64,000 nucleotides of DNA, from assembly GCA_013399015.1 (NCBI GenBank), contig VWZX01000865.1:62001-126000 (forward strand), in the 5' to 3' direction. Made by a program: the position numbers and the translations under genes. Below are positions 25,101-37,174 of the stretch, piece after piece. Source of the stretch: Galbula dea (taxonomy: Eukaryota > Chordata > Aves > Piciformes > Galbulidae). Under the pieces are notes generated by a model. The model was given only the letters and a program-made list of their open reading frames with translations, ran no database searches and was not told the DNA's origin. Positions within the stretch are counted from its first letter, which is position 1. Every line of letters starts with the position of its first letter.

Positions 25101-25742
25101 CTTAGAGGTTATTATCAGGAAATTCACCACTTCTATCCAAACTTGCAGGCTTTCCCAGTTAGCATGGGCTAATCAGCACCTCCTTAGGCTAAGCTTACAT
25201 AGGAGCCTCTGACCTCTGTGCAGCTGAGAGCTGATTATGAGGGAAGGAGGCTTGTGTCTGCAGTGCTGCTGTTCTGGACTCCCAGAGCACAGTTAAGGAC
25301 ATATTCCCTAGCTACATATCTCCCCAGCTTGAGCAGAGATCATACAAGCAGCTCCATACAGACATAGGTACAGGAGGTAGAGATTATCCACATTGAGAAA
25401 CAATCCTTTGGATCCTTGCACACACATGGAGCCTGCAGTGCCTTCAGGTGCTCCCTGGTCCCATGAGTGCCAGCTTCTCTGCCTGGAGCCACCTCCACTT
25501 ACCAGCATGCACCTCCTGGGATAACATAGCAGAGCCTATACATACCTCCATGACCTTACACTAAGTCTTTGCTCCCAGACACAGAATATTTCTTCAGTTT
25601 CTGTGGTACAGGGAGGGAATTCAGCCTTCCCATCTGCTGGACTGACCATGCCAATGTCCCACCATCCCTGCCTCCATCAGGAAGATGGCTTTCTGCCACC
25701 ACGGGTCATCAACCCCACACTGGATTCCCAGTGCACTAACAG

Positions 25743-25767
25743 TTTTTATGCCTTTCAGGCATAAAAA
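25743..25767. repeat. Perfect short hairpin, 11-bp arms, 3-nt loop
   Basis: TTTTTATGCCT and AGGCATAAAAA are exact reverse complements around TTC. The flanks show no larger element. Confidence 0.7.
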
Positions 25768-26258
25768 ATATTTATTTCTAGCTCTTGCTGATAACTATCT
25801 GTTGCAAGATGACAGATGCCTTGTCTAAAGAAGGGCTCACCTCCAGAAATCCAAGAAATGTCCTCCCTTCTCTTCCCAAATGGCTGACAACTTGATCTTA
25901 GGTAACACTGGACACTACTCCTCTCTGTCCAAGCCCCTTGGCTCCATCAGAAAGAAGTGATTGAGACCTCCAGACTGTGAGCTATAGAAAGGATAAGGGA
26001 TGCTGAGCATGTACTGGCTGCAGAGCCCTGCAGAGCAGAGGAGAATCAGACAGTGGTACTGCAAGCTATAGGAGAAAACTAGCTGTAAGCTCTTTCCAAA
26101 ATCAGGATTCTGCCCCAAGCTCTCCCTTCCCCCTGTTGCCAAGAGTCACTCTGGCCCAGTAGAAGCAAACATTACTAGTAAGAACCTATTGCAGATTTGC
26201 TACATAATTTTCCTAGTCCTAGGCAGATGTCTTGAGCATCTTAAGGCACCTACGTGGC

Positions 26259-26947
26259 TGCTGGTTTGAGTCAGAACAGAACTGATTCTGTTCAGTGATT
26301 TCTCTTCCCAGCTCAGGCTCTTCTCAGTCTCTCACTCTCTGAAGCTCCCAGCATCTTCTCCCAGGCAGTGGCTGCTGCTAGCAGGGACAGCACTGGTGGG
26401 GAGAGTTAGTGCCAAGGCTTGGGGTGCAGAGCAAGGTCACTGCTACAGCTTGTGTCCCACCTTGGGGTGCAGGAAGTCAGAGGTGGCAGCTGCAGGGAGG
26501 AGGGGACAAGAAAGGTGACCCTAAACTGACCAAGAAGGGATTGCACCCCATGGATGTCAGATTCAGTGTAAAGCTGAGTGCTCACAAGAGTCAGGTTTCT
26601 TTTTCAATGGCCAACACCCGAGGAGGGCTCTGTTTGTGCTGTCTTTGATCCTAAGCCATGTGTTCCTGAATCCAGCTCCCATCTACTGCTGAGTCCAATC
26701 TGGGACTACTGCCACAGCATCAGTGGTGATGGTGATGTAATTACCAGCTGATGTAATTACCATCAGGAGGTTGGGGTTAGTGCTGGGTTTGGATATATTT
26801 ATGTATTTCATTTGATCTTGTTTTCCTTTTTCATTTCTTTTCCAACCCCTAAAAGTCTGTCTCCCTTATTCCCTTTCTCTTCCCCTTGGGAAGGGAGTGA
26901 GGTTAATAGAATCTGTTTAGTGGCCAGCCCAGCCCTGACCCCTGACA
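26259..26947 (+). mobile_element. Second ERVL-like LTR, same family, decayed
   Basis: The forward strand matches the minus-strand LTR at 2761-3507 block by block: 'CAGAACAGAACTGATTCTGT' near the 5' end, 'AAGGTCACTGCT', 'GGTGACCCTAAACT', 'CCACAGCATCAGTGGTGA', a CTTATTCC-plus-pyrimidine stretch and a GCCAGCCCAGCC 3' region ending near CTGACA. The place of the TATA box reads GTGTAAAG, so the promoter appears lost. The five bases flanking the proposed ends do not match, unlike the first copy. No internal retroviral sequence adjoins it. It is probably an older solo LTR; the exact ends are estimates. Confidence 0.78.
26734..26762 (+). repeat. Micro-duplication GATGTAATTACCA, 16-bp period
   Basis: Inside the plus-strand LTR, GATGTAATTACCA appears twice at a 16-bp offset. 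The second copy can also fold with CATCAG just after it. The minus-strand LTR has no such duplication, so it arose in this copy or its subfamily. Confidence 0.75.
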
Positions 26948-27239
26948 CTTGCACTAGGCACCTGAATCCTGCCCTAGATGGCAGTAGAAGGACAAAGAGA
27001 GACAGAGAGCATTTGTTTTCTGTGTCCTGCCTTGGAAATGACACTGCAGCATCAGTTAAGCTTCTGTTTGACAGTGTACATGAAATAGAAAACTCATTTA
27101 GGTTGCACTGCAAGCTGTAGCTTGTAGGCATACCAAGGTGGACAAACTCAGCATTTCTACTCACAGTCAGCAAAAGTCCATTTCTCAATGGGTATTAAGG
27201 TGTCTCTTGCTTGTTAACACCCATAGAACACAATTATAG

Positions 27240-27690
27240 GAGCATAGAACCACAGAATCATTATGAATGGAAGAGACCTCTGTGACCATTGAGTCCAACA
27301 GTCCACCCACCACCTCCATGCCACTAAACCATGTTGTGAAGTGTCATAACTGGGCATTTTTTTAACACCTCCATGGATGATGACTCCACCACTTCTCTGG
27401 GCAGCATGTTCTTTCAGTGAAGAAATTGTTCCTAATATCCAACCTGAACCTCCCTTGGTGCAACTTGAAGCCATTTCCTCTTGTCCTATCACTAGTCAGC
27501 TGGGAGAAGAGCCCAAGCCCCACCTGGCTCCAACCTCCTGTCAGGGAGCTGCAGAGAGTGAGAAGGTCTCCCCTGAGCCTCCTCTTCTCCAAGCTAACCA
27601 ACCCCAGTTCCCTCAGCTGCCCCTCACAAGACTTGTACTCTATACCCTTTACCAGCTTTATTGCCCTTCTTTGGACACACTCAGCAGCTC
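27240..27690 (-). mobile_element. CR1 LINE fragment
   Basis: A reverse-oriented CR1 copy. It has a degraded tail (GAGCATAGAACCACAGAATC), the complement of ORF2 C-terminal sequence ('CCAACCTGAACCTCCCTTGG', 'CATTTCCTCTTGTCCTATCA'), then 'CTCCTCTTCTCCAAGC' and 'TTTGGACACACTCAGCAGCT' near the right end. The minus-strand frame at 27601-27362 reads as the RT C-terminus ('SLEKRRLRGDL', 'SDRTRGNGFKLHQGRF') and then loses frame. It is 5'-truncated and old. Confidence 0.9.
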
Positions 27691-29825
27691 CATGTCCTTA
27701 ATGGGCAGAGTCCAGTGTGTGATGGTGCCTCACTGCAGAAGGTTTGAACTCCCTGCACACTTGGCTGCAGGCAGCACACACTGGTAAGCTCATGCCTTGG
27801 GTTAGTGCTGCTTCAGTGCTGCCCTGAGGAACACTGCAGCTACTCATCCAACCTCCTGTGTTTGCATTCCTGGATATTTCAGGAACACACCTGAGTTACA
27901 TCCTTCACCACAGCTGTGTTGACTCTGAAAGAGAAATGGTGGCCTTTAAAAGAAAGCCACTTCTCTGACTCAGTGAAAGGATTTTCAAATTGTGAACTGG
28001 TCTTCTTTCATCTCAGGGATATTACAATTCTCTTCAGCTCTTCCAGATATTTGGGTGAGTTGCCTGTTTGCTGTGCCCTCATGGGCTTTGTAAAGCTATT
28101 CCTGTGGTTTAGAAAACATCTTCTTTAGGCTCTAGGTACCTGACAAATATTTTTCCATGAAAAGAATTCAAGTGACTAAGAACTTTGAAGGAAGCCAGAG
28201 TCTTTGCCACAGATGCCTTTAATCTGAGAAATAACTATGCTTTTATTTACACACTTATATTATATATCTGTGGGTATGTCTGTGTATACATCCATGAAGC
28301 TGCTTATTTTAGAAGGGTTTTAAATGTATTCCTCAGTTTTCTTTCAGTGTGGCCTCTTTTCTTCCAGTTGTATTCATTGTGCTTTAAAAGTTCATCAATA
28401 AAATGGCAGCAAAACTGACAATGCAGAGGTTTTAAACCTCACACATCTTAAAAATAGCTGCTTTTCCCTTTGTGGGGAATGCAGTGGCAGCTTGCCATTG
28501 CCCATGCACAGAGCTGCCTGACTGTGGGATTCATTAAAGAGGCATAGCTGCCACAGGCTAAGTGATTCTGGGATTTAATGAATTTGATTCCAATGTATGA
28601 TAATATAAAGACAGTATATGTGCACCTGATGTGTCATGGGGGATGAAGGTTTCCCTTGCCACTACAGCAGCAGCAGCTCCCCTTTTTCTTGACAACAGCA
28701 AGGTGACTGCAGTTTGGGATGTTGGAGTGAAGAGAGAGTTTGTCTGTGCAGGGAGAGATTGGTTTTCCCTGGAACAGCTGGAAGTCCTGTAGGTGCTGAG
28801 CTCAGCTTACATAAGATTTTTCTCAGAAGGCAAGCTGGGAGTTGGCTTTCTGTCCACAAGTCAGTATTTGTTCTCTTTTCTGTGCCAAATCCTTCCTGCT
28901 CCTGTGTACTGAATTGATCTCTGCTTTCTTATTTTGAAAACAATAATTTGAGCCCATATTTCAGCCAGCAGTTTCTTTTTTTCTTCCTTTTCTTTTTTTT
29001 TTTTTCCCCTCCTGTTCATAGTTTGCCACTGTTTATGTCTGTGCAAGGATCTAAGGCATACACACAACCCTGGACATACCCCAGCCTGGTTAATGATACC
29101 CTTCCTACCTCAAATGATTCAGCCTAGGCTTCCAAAATGGGAAGTCATTTCTCTTGTCCCCTCCTAAGAACTCTGATATGCTGTACTCAGATGATGTGTG
29201 TGGCTGTACATCACTGATCTTTGCACAAGCCTTCTCAGGTTTGTTCCAGATGAAAGCACACCATGTTAATTCCTGTTGGTATGAGCCAGAAACACCACAG
29301 AAAGTGGATGCAGATGTTGATCCCTAAGAAAGTTGCTGGTGGGGACATCCAAAGGATCTTGGCACCACTTGTCTTCTTCAGCCTGCTGCTGGAATATGAA
29401 GCCCAGTTGCAGCATCCTAGAACAGATTAACTTCCAGAGACACTTTTCAGCCCAGGGCCATGACACTGTCTTATAAGATATCTTTGAGAAAGGTCTTTCT
29501 GAAGTTCTTTTGCCACTTCCTAATAACCAGCAAGAAGACAAATGAATAGAAGATAGGTAAGCAGGATCTTTTTAAGGTGATGTCTGAGGGTCAAGAGATT
29601 TTTTTTTTTTCCAGAAGAAAACTTCTAGTCAGTGAATATTGTGGAACTCAACAATAGCCTCTCATGAATAAGAATAGGCACTTCATTAAGTAGAACCATG
29701 GTGGCATGACTCTCAGCTGAAATGATTCAAGAAAGTCTGTCACTGTAATATCTAAACACTGAACAGGGATTATAAAAATGGATAGAGAGCCACTCAGAAG
29801 GACAGTAGATCAATTCAGAGATGAG
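27691..29825. other. Unique DNA, no gene seen
   Basis: No gene is seen. A T/C-rich simple tract lies at about 28974-29010 and a second T run at about 29600-29611. No repeat family is recognised. Confidence 0.5.
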
Positions 29826-29940
29826 AATCACAGAATCCCAGAATGGCTAAGGTTGGAAGGCACCACCAGAGGTCAGCTAGTCCAGCCTCCCTGTTCTAGC
29901 AGGGTGTCCTAGAGCACATTACTCAGGATTGTGGCCAGAA
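29826..29940 (-). mobile_element. CR1 LINE fragment, very short, GTGATGTGCTGTAGGG-tail subfamily
   Basis: Only about 115 bp of the 3' UTR remain: ATCACAGAATCCCAGAATGG, 'TAAGGTTGGAAGGCACCACC', 'CCCTGTTCTAGCAGGG' and 'AGAGCACATTACTCAGGATT'. It closely matches the 3' end of the copy at 11664-12213. Confidence 0.9.
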
Positions 29941-32539
29941 GTCATATTTTATTTCACCAAATATCATTCTATTTATTTATTCAGTTGTACCTCACTGCCA
30001 GCCATTGTAGGAAGCAACAAATATGGTATTCAGAAGTCTCAAGGCTCCTCCTAGAATAAGGGAACAGCACTGGCTCAAACCTCAGTCAAAAATCCTGGAC
30101 TTACTAAACAGAACCCTCAGAATCCAATGGCTCCACACATGTAAGAGCAGAAGTTATGCACCAAAGGAGGGCTCTTCATGGGGGAAATGGTGCTTGGCTT
30201 GGGCACAGACACCATGTCAGGTCTGTTGACAGACATAGGCCAGCACCTGTTAGAAGGAACATTCCTGTACACAAGCACCCATCATCGCACTGCTTCCCAC
30301 GGGTTGATCACTTCTCCCAGCTTAGCTCCATGACATTTGACCTGCCTCCGAGGCCTTGAAAAGTGCAACCTCCTCCTGCTCTGCCAATTTCTGTCCTGAA
30401 CCAGCTAGGGTAACCTTTGTGCTGACAGAGAGGTCAGTCAACCCTGCTGCTGTCCTCATACCTCTTCCCTTCACAAGCCCTGCTGGTGTTAGGGACTTCT
30501 TGCTTGAGAACAACCACAGCTCCTGTGTCCCTGAGTAAGGTCCATGCTGGAGGCTTGCACTGCCCACCAAAGCATGGGACCTTGTCTGCTCTCCTTCTTT
30601 CATCTCCTCAACTCTCCACCAGTTCTGGTCTATGTAATATGATTGGTTTGTCTCTTCCCTGGTGCTTCTCACTCTGGCTCTCCCCAAGCAGCAGGTCATC
30701 ATGGTGCCTGCAGGCTTCTTCTGCTGAGTACTTCCAGCACATGAAATTAGGATTTCTGTCTGGCCTAGTTCATCTAATGATTGCTTGCAGGTTTTGAAAG
30801 GAAGCAAAGAGAACTCAGTGTCTATGGCTCTACATGATCTTTTTGCACTGTTACCATTGATAGAAAATCCTATTAATCAAGGAACCACAAACACATGTTG
30901 AACCAAACACATGTGCTTGTCATGTGTTCTGAGGGTCAGGAGCAACAGGAGAACCACAGGGCTAGGATCTCTCCCTGGAAAAGGTGTCATCTCACCTTCT
31001 AAGTGATCATAGGTCATTAAAAAAGGGTTAATAATGTTGCTAATTCTTGGGATTTTATCATGGGTTTTTAAGTAGTGTTAAACAGTAAAATGATAACACA
31101 GGTCTTGAAGTTTCCTTCTTTAAAGATGATTCTAACCATCACAGCAAATCAAAATCCTATATTATTTGAGGATTTAATTCATTCTTGGCTGTAATGTGTT
31201 AAAACAGGATATAGCAAGAATATACCTGTCTGGGAGCAGTGCAGAAATAACTGCTTTTATTATGAAAGACATTGGGTGTAGCTACAGAGGTCAAACATCA
31301 CCTTCCATTGTGGAGATGAATCAAAGTGTTTAGAGTATTAGATCCCATTTATTGCAGTGTTTTTAGTTCTTTAATGTAGCAATGGGTGGGCTCCAAGCCT
31401 TGCCTCTTTGCTTGAAGGCAAAGAAGGCAGAAGTCTGCCCTAACCACCAAGATAAATCTGGGTAGGCTTCCCAAAGAATTCAGCCAGATGAGCAGGGGAA
31501 AAATGATCAGGCAGCTTCAGCAGAGAGATTTTTGTCTCTTCACTGCTAATGGAAAAAGCAAGGAGCATGGAGTTTTAGCAGCTGAGATTTGCCACTCCAG
31601 GTTTAATGATTTTCCTGCAGAAGGAAAGGAGAGTTCTTCTTGTTACAATGACAAATCTCACTGGCATCAGAGGGAGCAGTGCTTCTGAAAACCCCATCAA
31701 CACTCTTTTCAAACCAGACTCAGCTTTAGTGGTGAGCTGTGCACTGTCACATCACATAAGAGACACAAATACCTTTTTTTACTCAGGCCACAGCACAAGA
31801 AACCAAAAAGAGGAGACAACTTGCTTTTTGAGATGCTGAAGGACATCTGCCATGCAAGGTGGAGTGCTCTGCACTCTATTTCTTCCCTCTGGTAAAGCAA
31901 CATTTACTAGTTTGTCCTGCTTTTTTTCCTATTTCCTCTTTACATCATTCCCAAAGCAAAGTTTGTTTTGTTCACCAGAACATCTTTACCCTGGACAGAA
32001 ATGCACCTAAATAACCTCCATGAGCCTGCTGCCAAGGCCACTCTGTGGATGGGCTGGCACGGGATGCTGTGGGAGGCATGTAGCCAGGATCTCCTCCTGG
32101 GGATGCTGCACCTTATCCTCACACTCTGCCTGTGTGCTTTTGCTCACCTTGGGCCATGGCCTCCCACCTAGACAGTGGCTTTTGGCTTCCAGCAAAGCAG
32201 AACAGTGCTAAAGAAGCCCTTTGGTTGCTTGACCCCATCCCCAGACTGGATCCATCCAGGCATCATCACCCACCAAAGACTATTTATTTCTTTCATGTCA
32301 TTTACTGGCTCAAGAGCAAAAGTTGTAAATACTGCCTTTTATCCCTCTTCAAACTCAGCAAAAATGTGAATGTTGTCTTAGTACCTTCAAGACTGAACTC
32401 CTTTGAGAAGGAAACAACACAGGGTTTGCATCCAGGGGTTAGGAGTTTTCTCCAGCCTGTGTGAAGGGCTCTTTATTCTGCAGAAATGTGAAGTGGAAAA
32501 GGTCCATGGCTCATAGCCCTGCTGATGTGGGGTGCCCAT
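29941..32539. other. Unique DNA, no supported gene
   Basis: About 2.6 kb. A minus-strand frame of about 160 codons covers 30322-30807 but lacks any recognised domain and overlaps comparable plus-strand frames, so I do not call it a gene. No mobile element is recognised. Confidence 0.45.
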
Positions 32540-32984
32540 ACCCTCTGCTGGAGCAGATCCAAAGGAGTCCATAAAGATGATCAGAGGGCTGGAAACAGGC
32601 TGAGGGAGTTGGGGTTATTCAGCCTGGAGAAGAGATGGCTCCAGGGAGATCTTATTGTGGCCTCCCAAAACTTTAAAGGGAGCTCATAAAAAAAAGAGAG
32701 AGACATTTTCCATGGACAGAGAGTGACAGGACAAGGGGGAATGGTTTTAAATTGGAAGAGGGGAGAGCTAGATGAGGTGTTAGGAAGAAACTTTTACTCA
32801 GAGGGTAGTAAGACACTGGAACAGGTTGTCCAGAGAAGTTGTGAACACTTTAAGACCAGGCTGGATGGGGCTCTGGGCAACCTGATCTAGTGGAAGGTGT
32901 CCCTGCCAGGCAGGGGGCTTGGAATTAGATGATCTTTAAGGTCCCTTCCAACTCTTTTGATTCAATGATTCTATATGATTCTAT
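32540..32984 (+). mobile_element. CR1 LINE fragment
   Basis: A forward CR1 copy from within ORF2 ('...GGTTATTCAGCCTGGAGAAG...') through 'CACTGGAACAGGTTGTCCAG', 'GACCAGGCTGGATGGGGCTC', the 3' UTR 'GTGTCCCTGCCAGGCAGGGG' and a tail of ATTCAATGATTCTATATGATTCTATG. Small indels and a short AAAAAAGAGAGAGA insertion break the frame. It is followed immediately by another CR1 3' end. Confidence 0.92.
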
Positions 32985-33127
32985 GCCTCATCTCTGGAAG
33001 TGTTTTAGGCCAGATTAGATGGGCCTTGGGCAGCCTGGTCTAGTGGGTGGCAGCCCTTCCCATGGCAGAGTGGGTGGAACAAGATGACCTTTAAAGTCCC
33101 TTCCAAGCCCAAACCACTCTGTGAATC
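32985..33127 (+). mobile_element. CR1 LINE 3' fragment abutting the previous copy
   Basis: Directly after the tail of the preceding copy lies 'TGGAAGTGTTTTAGGCCAGA', 'GGCAGCCTGGTCTAGTGGGT', 'AAGATGACCTTTAAAGTCCC' and a short terminal CTCTGTGAATCT. This is the 3' end of an additional, differently diverged CR1 copy in the same orientation. It could be a tandem arrangement, or an older copy into whose body the first element inserted. Confidence 0.85.
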
Positions 33128-35726
33128 TACACACAAGCACTGGGTTTAGGGAAATCTGTTTGGATATTGCAATTGTAAAAGCTTCCCTGTAAATGTGAGT
33201 GCTTGTGCATGCCTACAGTTACTAATTTGTGCTAGTAGGTAAACTGAAAGGTCAGCAATCAGGGGGGAAAAAACAGGTTTACACATCCTGTGTGGAAACC
33301 AGAGGCTGTAATGCTTCTGCCATTGTTTGCTATTTACATTATGAAAATCAAATTGACAGTTAAGATGCCAGAGGTTTAAAATGTTCTGCAAACTTAGGTG
33401 AGAAAAAAACCCAACTGTCAAGAGTTCAGGCAGTTTCTATTTTATTTTGTGTGCTGTCAGTAGTGCATTCAACACTTCAAGAGGCTCTCAGATAAATATT
33501 TGCTTGCAAATTCCAGCAGAAAAGAAAACTACATAGTGACTCTTGATGCTTTGAATCAGGATCCAAGGCTAAATTGACCAACTGTTTTAAATGGACTGCC
33601 TTGGTAAATCTGCTGCCTCATTTCCAAACAATCTCATTTACTCTTTATAGCACAAATATTTGTGGGAAAAGTGTTTACTTCTAATTTTTAATAAGCTCCT
33701 CCATTCTCAAGGATCAGCTGCAACCTTGTGCAGTTAGAGAGCTGCCTCCTCACATGTTGTAAATCAGAATAATTACCATCAACTTAAAGGAGAGACCTTG
33801 GTATAAATGAGCTGAAGATCTGGGCAGCTTAACCTATGTGGAGAATTAACTGTTTTATTTTTAAACTGTTGGTAAATTAAGTTAAACTGTGATGTAATGG
33901 TAGCAATGCAATTGGTAAGTGGCTTCTAATCTTCAGCAGATTCTTATCATCATAGTTCTTAGGAGACAGATCAATGGCCTCCACTGATGGCTTACAAATA
34001 TGCTCTGTAATATGCTCTTCCCTTTGCTGTGGATGTTCTGAGGTTCAGGGGCTGAAAAAAAAATAACTTTGCCTTCCCTGTGGACTCCTGTCTGAAACCT
34101 CAACTGTCTGGAGATCAAAGAAGATCCCTTGTCTGTGTTGTCATTTTGAGTGGCAGATCAGCAATGTGTAATTCAGGAGATCAGCCCCTACTAGGAAAAT
34201 AATAATACCTCTTCCTTAGTTAGATCGGTGAAATCAAAGTGATGGTCTAACACAACTTAATTTCATCCTTCAGAAAGAGCTCATTCTTGAGCTTGCTCTA
34301 ACTTCACAGATCTTTTTTTGTCACTGCTTCTGAATTAACCATTTCCCTGCCCCAGCTTGTGCTTGGTCTTTTATCACTATGCAGCATTTTCTGTTTTCTT
34401 TGCTTCTTTTTTCCCCTTTCTTTGGATAATTGGGAGCCTTAAAAAATTAAACAATTCAAAGGGAAATCTACACATGGAGGCCATCAAGAAGCAGTGAATA
34501 TTTGTGGCAGCAGGGCCAGGAACCCCAGATTTCCATAAAATCTGCCAACAAGGTCAGTCACATTCTCCCTGAACATCTGCATGTGTCACAGAGTTCTTCC
34601 TGGGCTCATAAAAATACCTTTCTCCATGCTGCAAGAGACACCTGCTTTGTTAAAGCTCAAAACTGAGCTTTTGGACTGTAACTGGGAGGGGAGTTAACAA
34701 GGCATTTGTGGGGAGACCACATTTCCATTTACAGGGAGCAAAAGGAGGTGCTCAACCTCCCTTTTGGCAGCGTGGTCACCACTTTCCTTGCCAGCTTTGC
34801 AGTTCAGTTTCTCCTAGATGCTCACTTGGAGACATTACTTAATCCTGAGTGCACTAGAGGTGTGAATATTTTAATACACACTTGGAAAATTCCTAGCCCA
34901 TGGGCACAAGCTGTATAACATTTGTGATCCCAACATCTCTGGCTCTTGGGCTTTGTGGCTGGAAATGGCCATATGGGATCAACTGCAGCAGTGACCAGTA
35001 CCAGCCCCTTCAAAGGAAGATATACAGATCCCTTCCTGCAGTGTGCTTTTACAGAGTAGTTTGTCCCTAGTGTAGTTTACCCCTCACCCTTCATTAAACA
35101 TTATTTTCATGATGTTAAAGTTCTACAGAAATATATTGTTCACAGAAATGTCCAATCCTTCTTCCTTTGTGGTGTTAATCTTGTCAAATTCTTGGCATCT
35201 GGGTAACTTTAGTAGCAAGCTCCTACTTTCCCTAGGACCAAATTCTGCCTTTTTGTCTGTCTGGAGATGAAAATCCACTGTCCAACTCTTGCTTCTGCAG
35301 TAAGGTCTGGGAACTACTTGTGTTAAAGCCAACAGTTCAGGAGAGATGGCTACCTCTAACCACACCAGTTCCACTCCCCAGTTCATTGTTTCACAAGGGC
35401 TCTTGTAAACTCATGGGTGAGAAGAAAAAAGCATCCAGGGTCAGAAGAAAAAGGGATTTAATTTTAAAGAGCATCCTTTGCATCACCTTGCAAGAAGAAG
35501 AGAGGGACTCAGAGAAATATCTATGGACCATCAGTCATTGGGTGACTCATTCCTTTCCTGCCTTCTGTTTTTACTTTTCAATTATGTACTTCCTTACTTT
35601 GGCCATTTTTTCTTGCCAAAAGCTTGTACAACCCTTGACCCAAACTGTGAACTACCATTCCCTCCCTCTGATTGCTCCTACAAATACTCCTACCCAGAAA
35701 GACCCAACATATTGAGTTATCTGATA
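33128..35726. other. Unique DNA, no gene seen
   Basis: CpG-poor, AT-rich sequence without a recognised repeat. Frames of up to about 130 codons near 35320-35715 lack domains and occur in two overlapping registers, as expected by chance. Confidence 0.5.
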
Positions 35727-35902
35727 TCAGAGTTGTCAGCATTGGAAAGGACCCTAAAGATCATCTAGTTCCAACCCCCCTGCCTGACAAGGACACCTCC
35801 CACTAGATCAGGTTGCCCAGAGCCCCATCCAGCCTTGTCTTAAAAAACTTCCAGAGATGAAGCTTCCACAACCTCTCTGGGAAACCTGTTCCAGATGTCT
35901 AT
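35727..35902 (-). mobile_element. CR1 LINE fragment, tail lost
   Basis: A reverse-oriented CR1 3' region starting near 'GTTGTCAGCATTGGAAAGGA', then 'CCCTGCCTGACAAGGACACC' and 'AACCTCTCTGGGAAACCTGT'. The terminal octamer repeats are nearly gone. It is of the same 3' UTR type as the copies at 5249 and 32540. Confidence 0.88.
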
Positions 35903-37160
35903 TTTGTTACTACTCCATATTTGTGTTAATGTAATCTTAGACACTTGGCTTGATCCTAAGGTTAGGACTGTACTGAGACAGTTCTATTTTGCACTAATAC
36001 ATTGTATTAGCAAGTAAATCATGTTAAGGCCCTCTAGCATTGCCAGAGTAGTACAGAAAGGTCAGGCTCAGAGTCCCTGTGAACTTTGCCATAAAGCATC
36101 AGGGAACTTTCCCCCCTCAAATACAAAGTCTAGCCAAGGTTGAAGCAAGGCACTTCTGCTGTCTTTTGTCACTAGTTCTAATAATTTCACACTATCCCTT
36201 TTCCACTGCAAGCTGCCCACCTGAACTTCATCTTTCACCAGCCTTCAAGCTTTCAGCCACCTATGCCTGTAGTCACCAGGAGGAGGAGTGGAGGAGTGGT
36301 GGACGCAGAGCTGTGGCACTTCTGGGGTCTCTGGGGGAAGTCTCTTCACATTTGCTCAATCAAGCCTTGTGTCATGATGACATGTCATGTCAGCTGGATA
36401 ATAAAGTGCCACCACTCAGTGCAATAAGATACTCTCCACCATTCCTGTCAGGGCTGTGCAGGTGGAAGCATGCACTCTTGGGGATGCTGGCCTGCACAAT
36501 GTGCTGACTGCTGCAGAGCTGAAAGCAAGGTGGAACAATAAACCCAAGGGTATTAAGAAATCAATCCATTGATTTTTCTCCTTGATGATATTTCCTCCCA
36601 ATACCTTTCCACAGGCATGAACTGCTCAGACATTTTCAGACCCCCTACCTAAACTACCAGGATATTCATTTCTCATCTGATGAGAACAAGAGATTGTTTC
36701 ATGTCACAACATTGGATTTGCTCCATTTGCCCAACTGAATTAATGGCAGGATTTTGTTTATGCTAAAAGTTCAGGATGCTTATTAACTTCTGGGGAGAAA
36801 ACACAAAAGCTTTATTATATACCTTTACTGTATTAAAAAGAAAATAATCATCTTTGATGTGTTCAGCATGCAACTTTTTGAAGTTTCAAACAGAATAGCA
36901 GGCGAAGCGTGGAGCAGAGAGCTTTGCCTTTGGTCCCTGAGTCTATTGACCTGTGATCTCATGCAATAAGCAACTAATAAAAGCCAAATTTGGATACTGG
37001 AACAGATTTCCTTACAAAATTAGACTTTTTTCCCCCCCCTTCTTTAGTACCACAAGTCTGAGTATGTTTGTAATTGGTTTAGCAGTCTCAGAGTCTCAGC
37101 AGCCTTTGCATGCTGATAGAAATTAAAGTACTTTCAAAGGGAATAGCAAGCTGTCCAGTC

Positions 37161-37174
37161 AGAGAGAGAGAGAG
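37161..37174 (+). repeat. (AG)7 microsatellite
   Basis: Seven uninterrupted AG units are visible. Confidence 0.85.

Larger units (their letters stand above)
19889..26258. other. Unique DNA, no gene seen; two short palindromes
   Basis: About 6.4 kb without a recognised mobile element or gene. It contains a 29-bp inverted repeat at 22091-22119 with TGATCAGCTG arms, an AT-rich homeodomain-like stretch at about 22120-22330, and an 11-bp-arm hairpin at 25743-25767. Frames on both strands are short and unremarkable. Confidence 0.5.

Noticed and set aside
27377..27787. Plus-strand frame of about 136 codons
   Set aside because: It is the antisense of a reverse CR1 fragment.
30322..30807. Minus-strand frame of about 160 codons
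   Set aside because: No recognised domain, no splice or promoter context, and comparable overlapping plus-strand frames exist. The length is reachable by chance in 64 kb.
35320..35768. Two overlapping plus-strand frames of 96-131 codons
   Set aside because: Two registers over the same bases, no domain and no splice sites point to chance.
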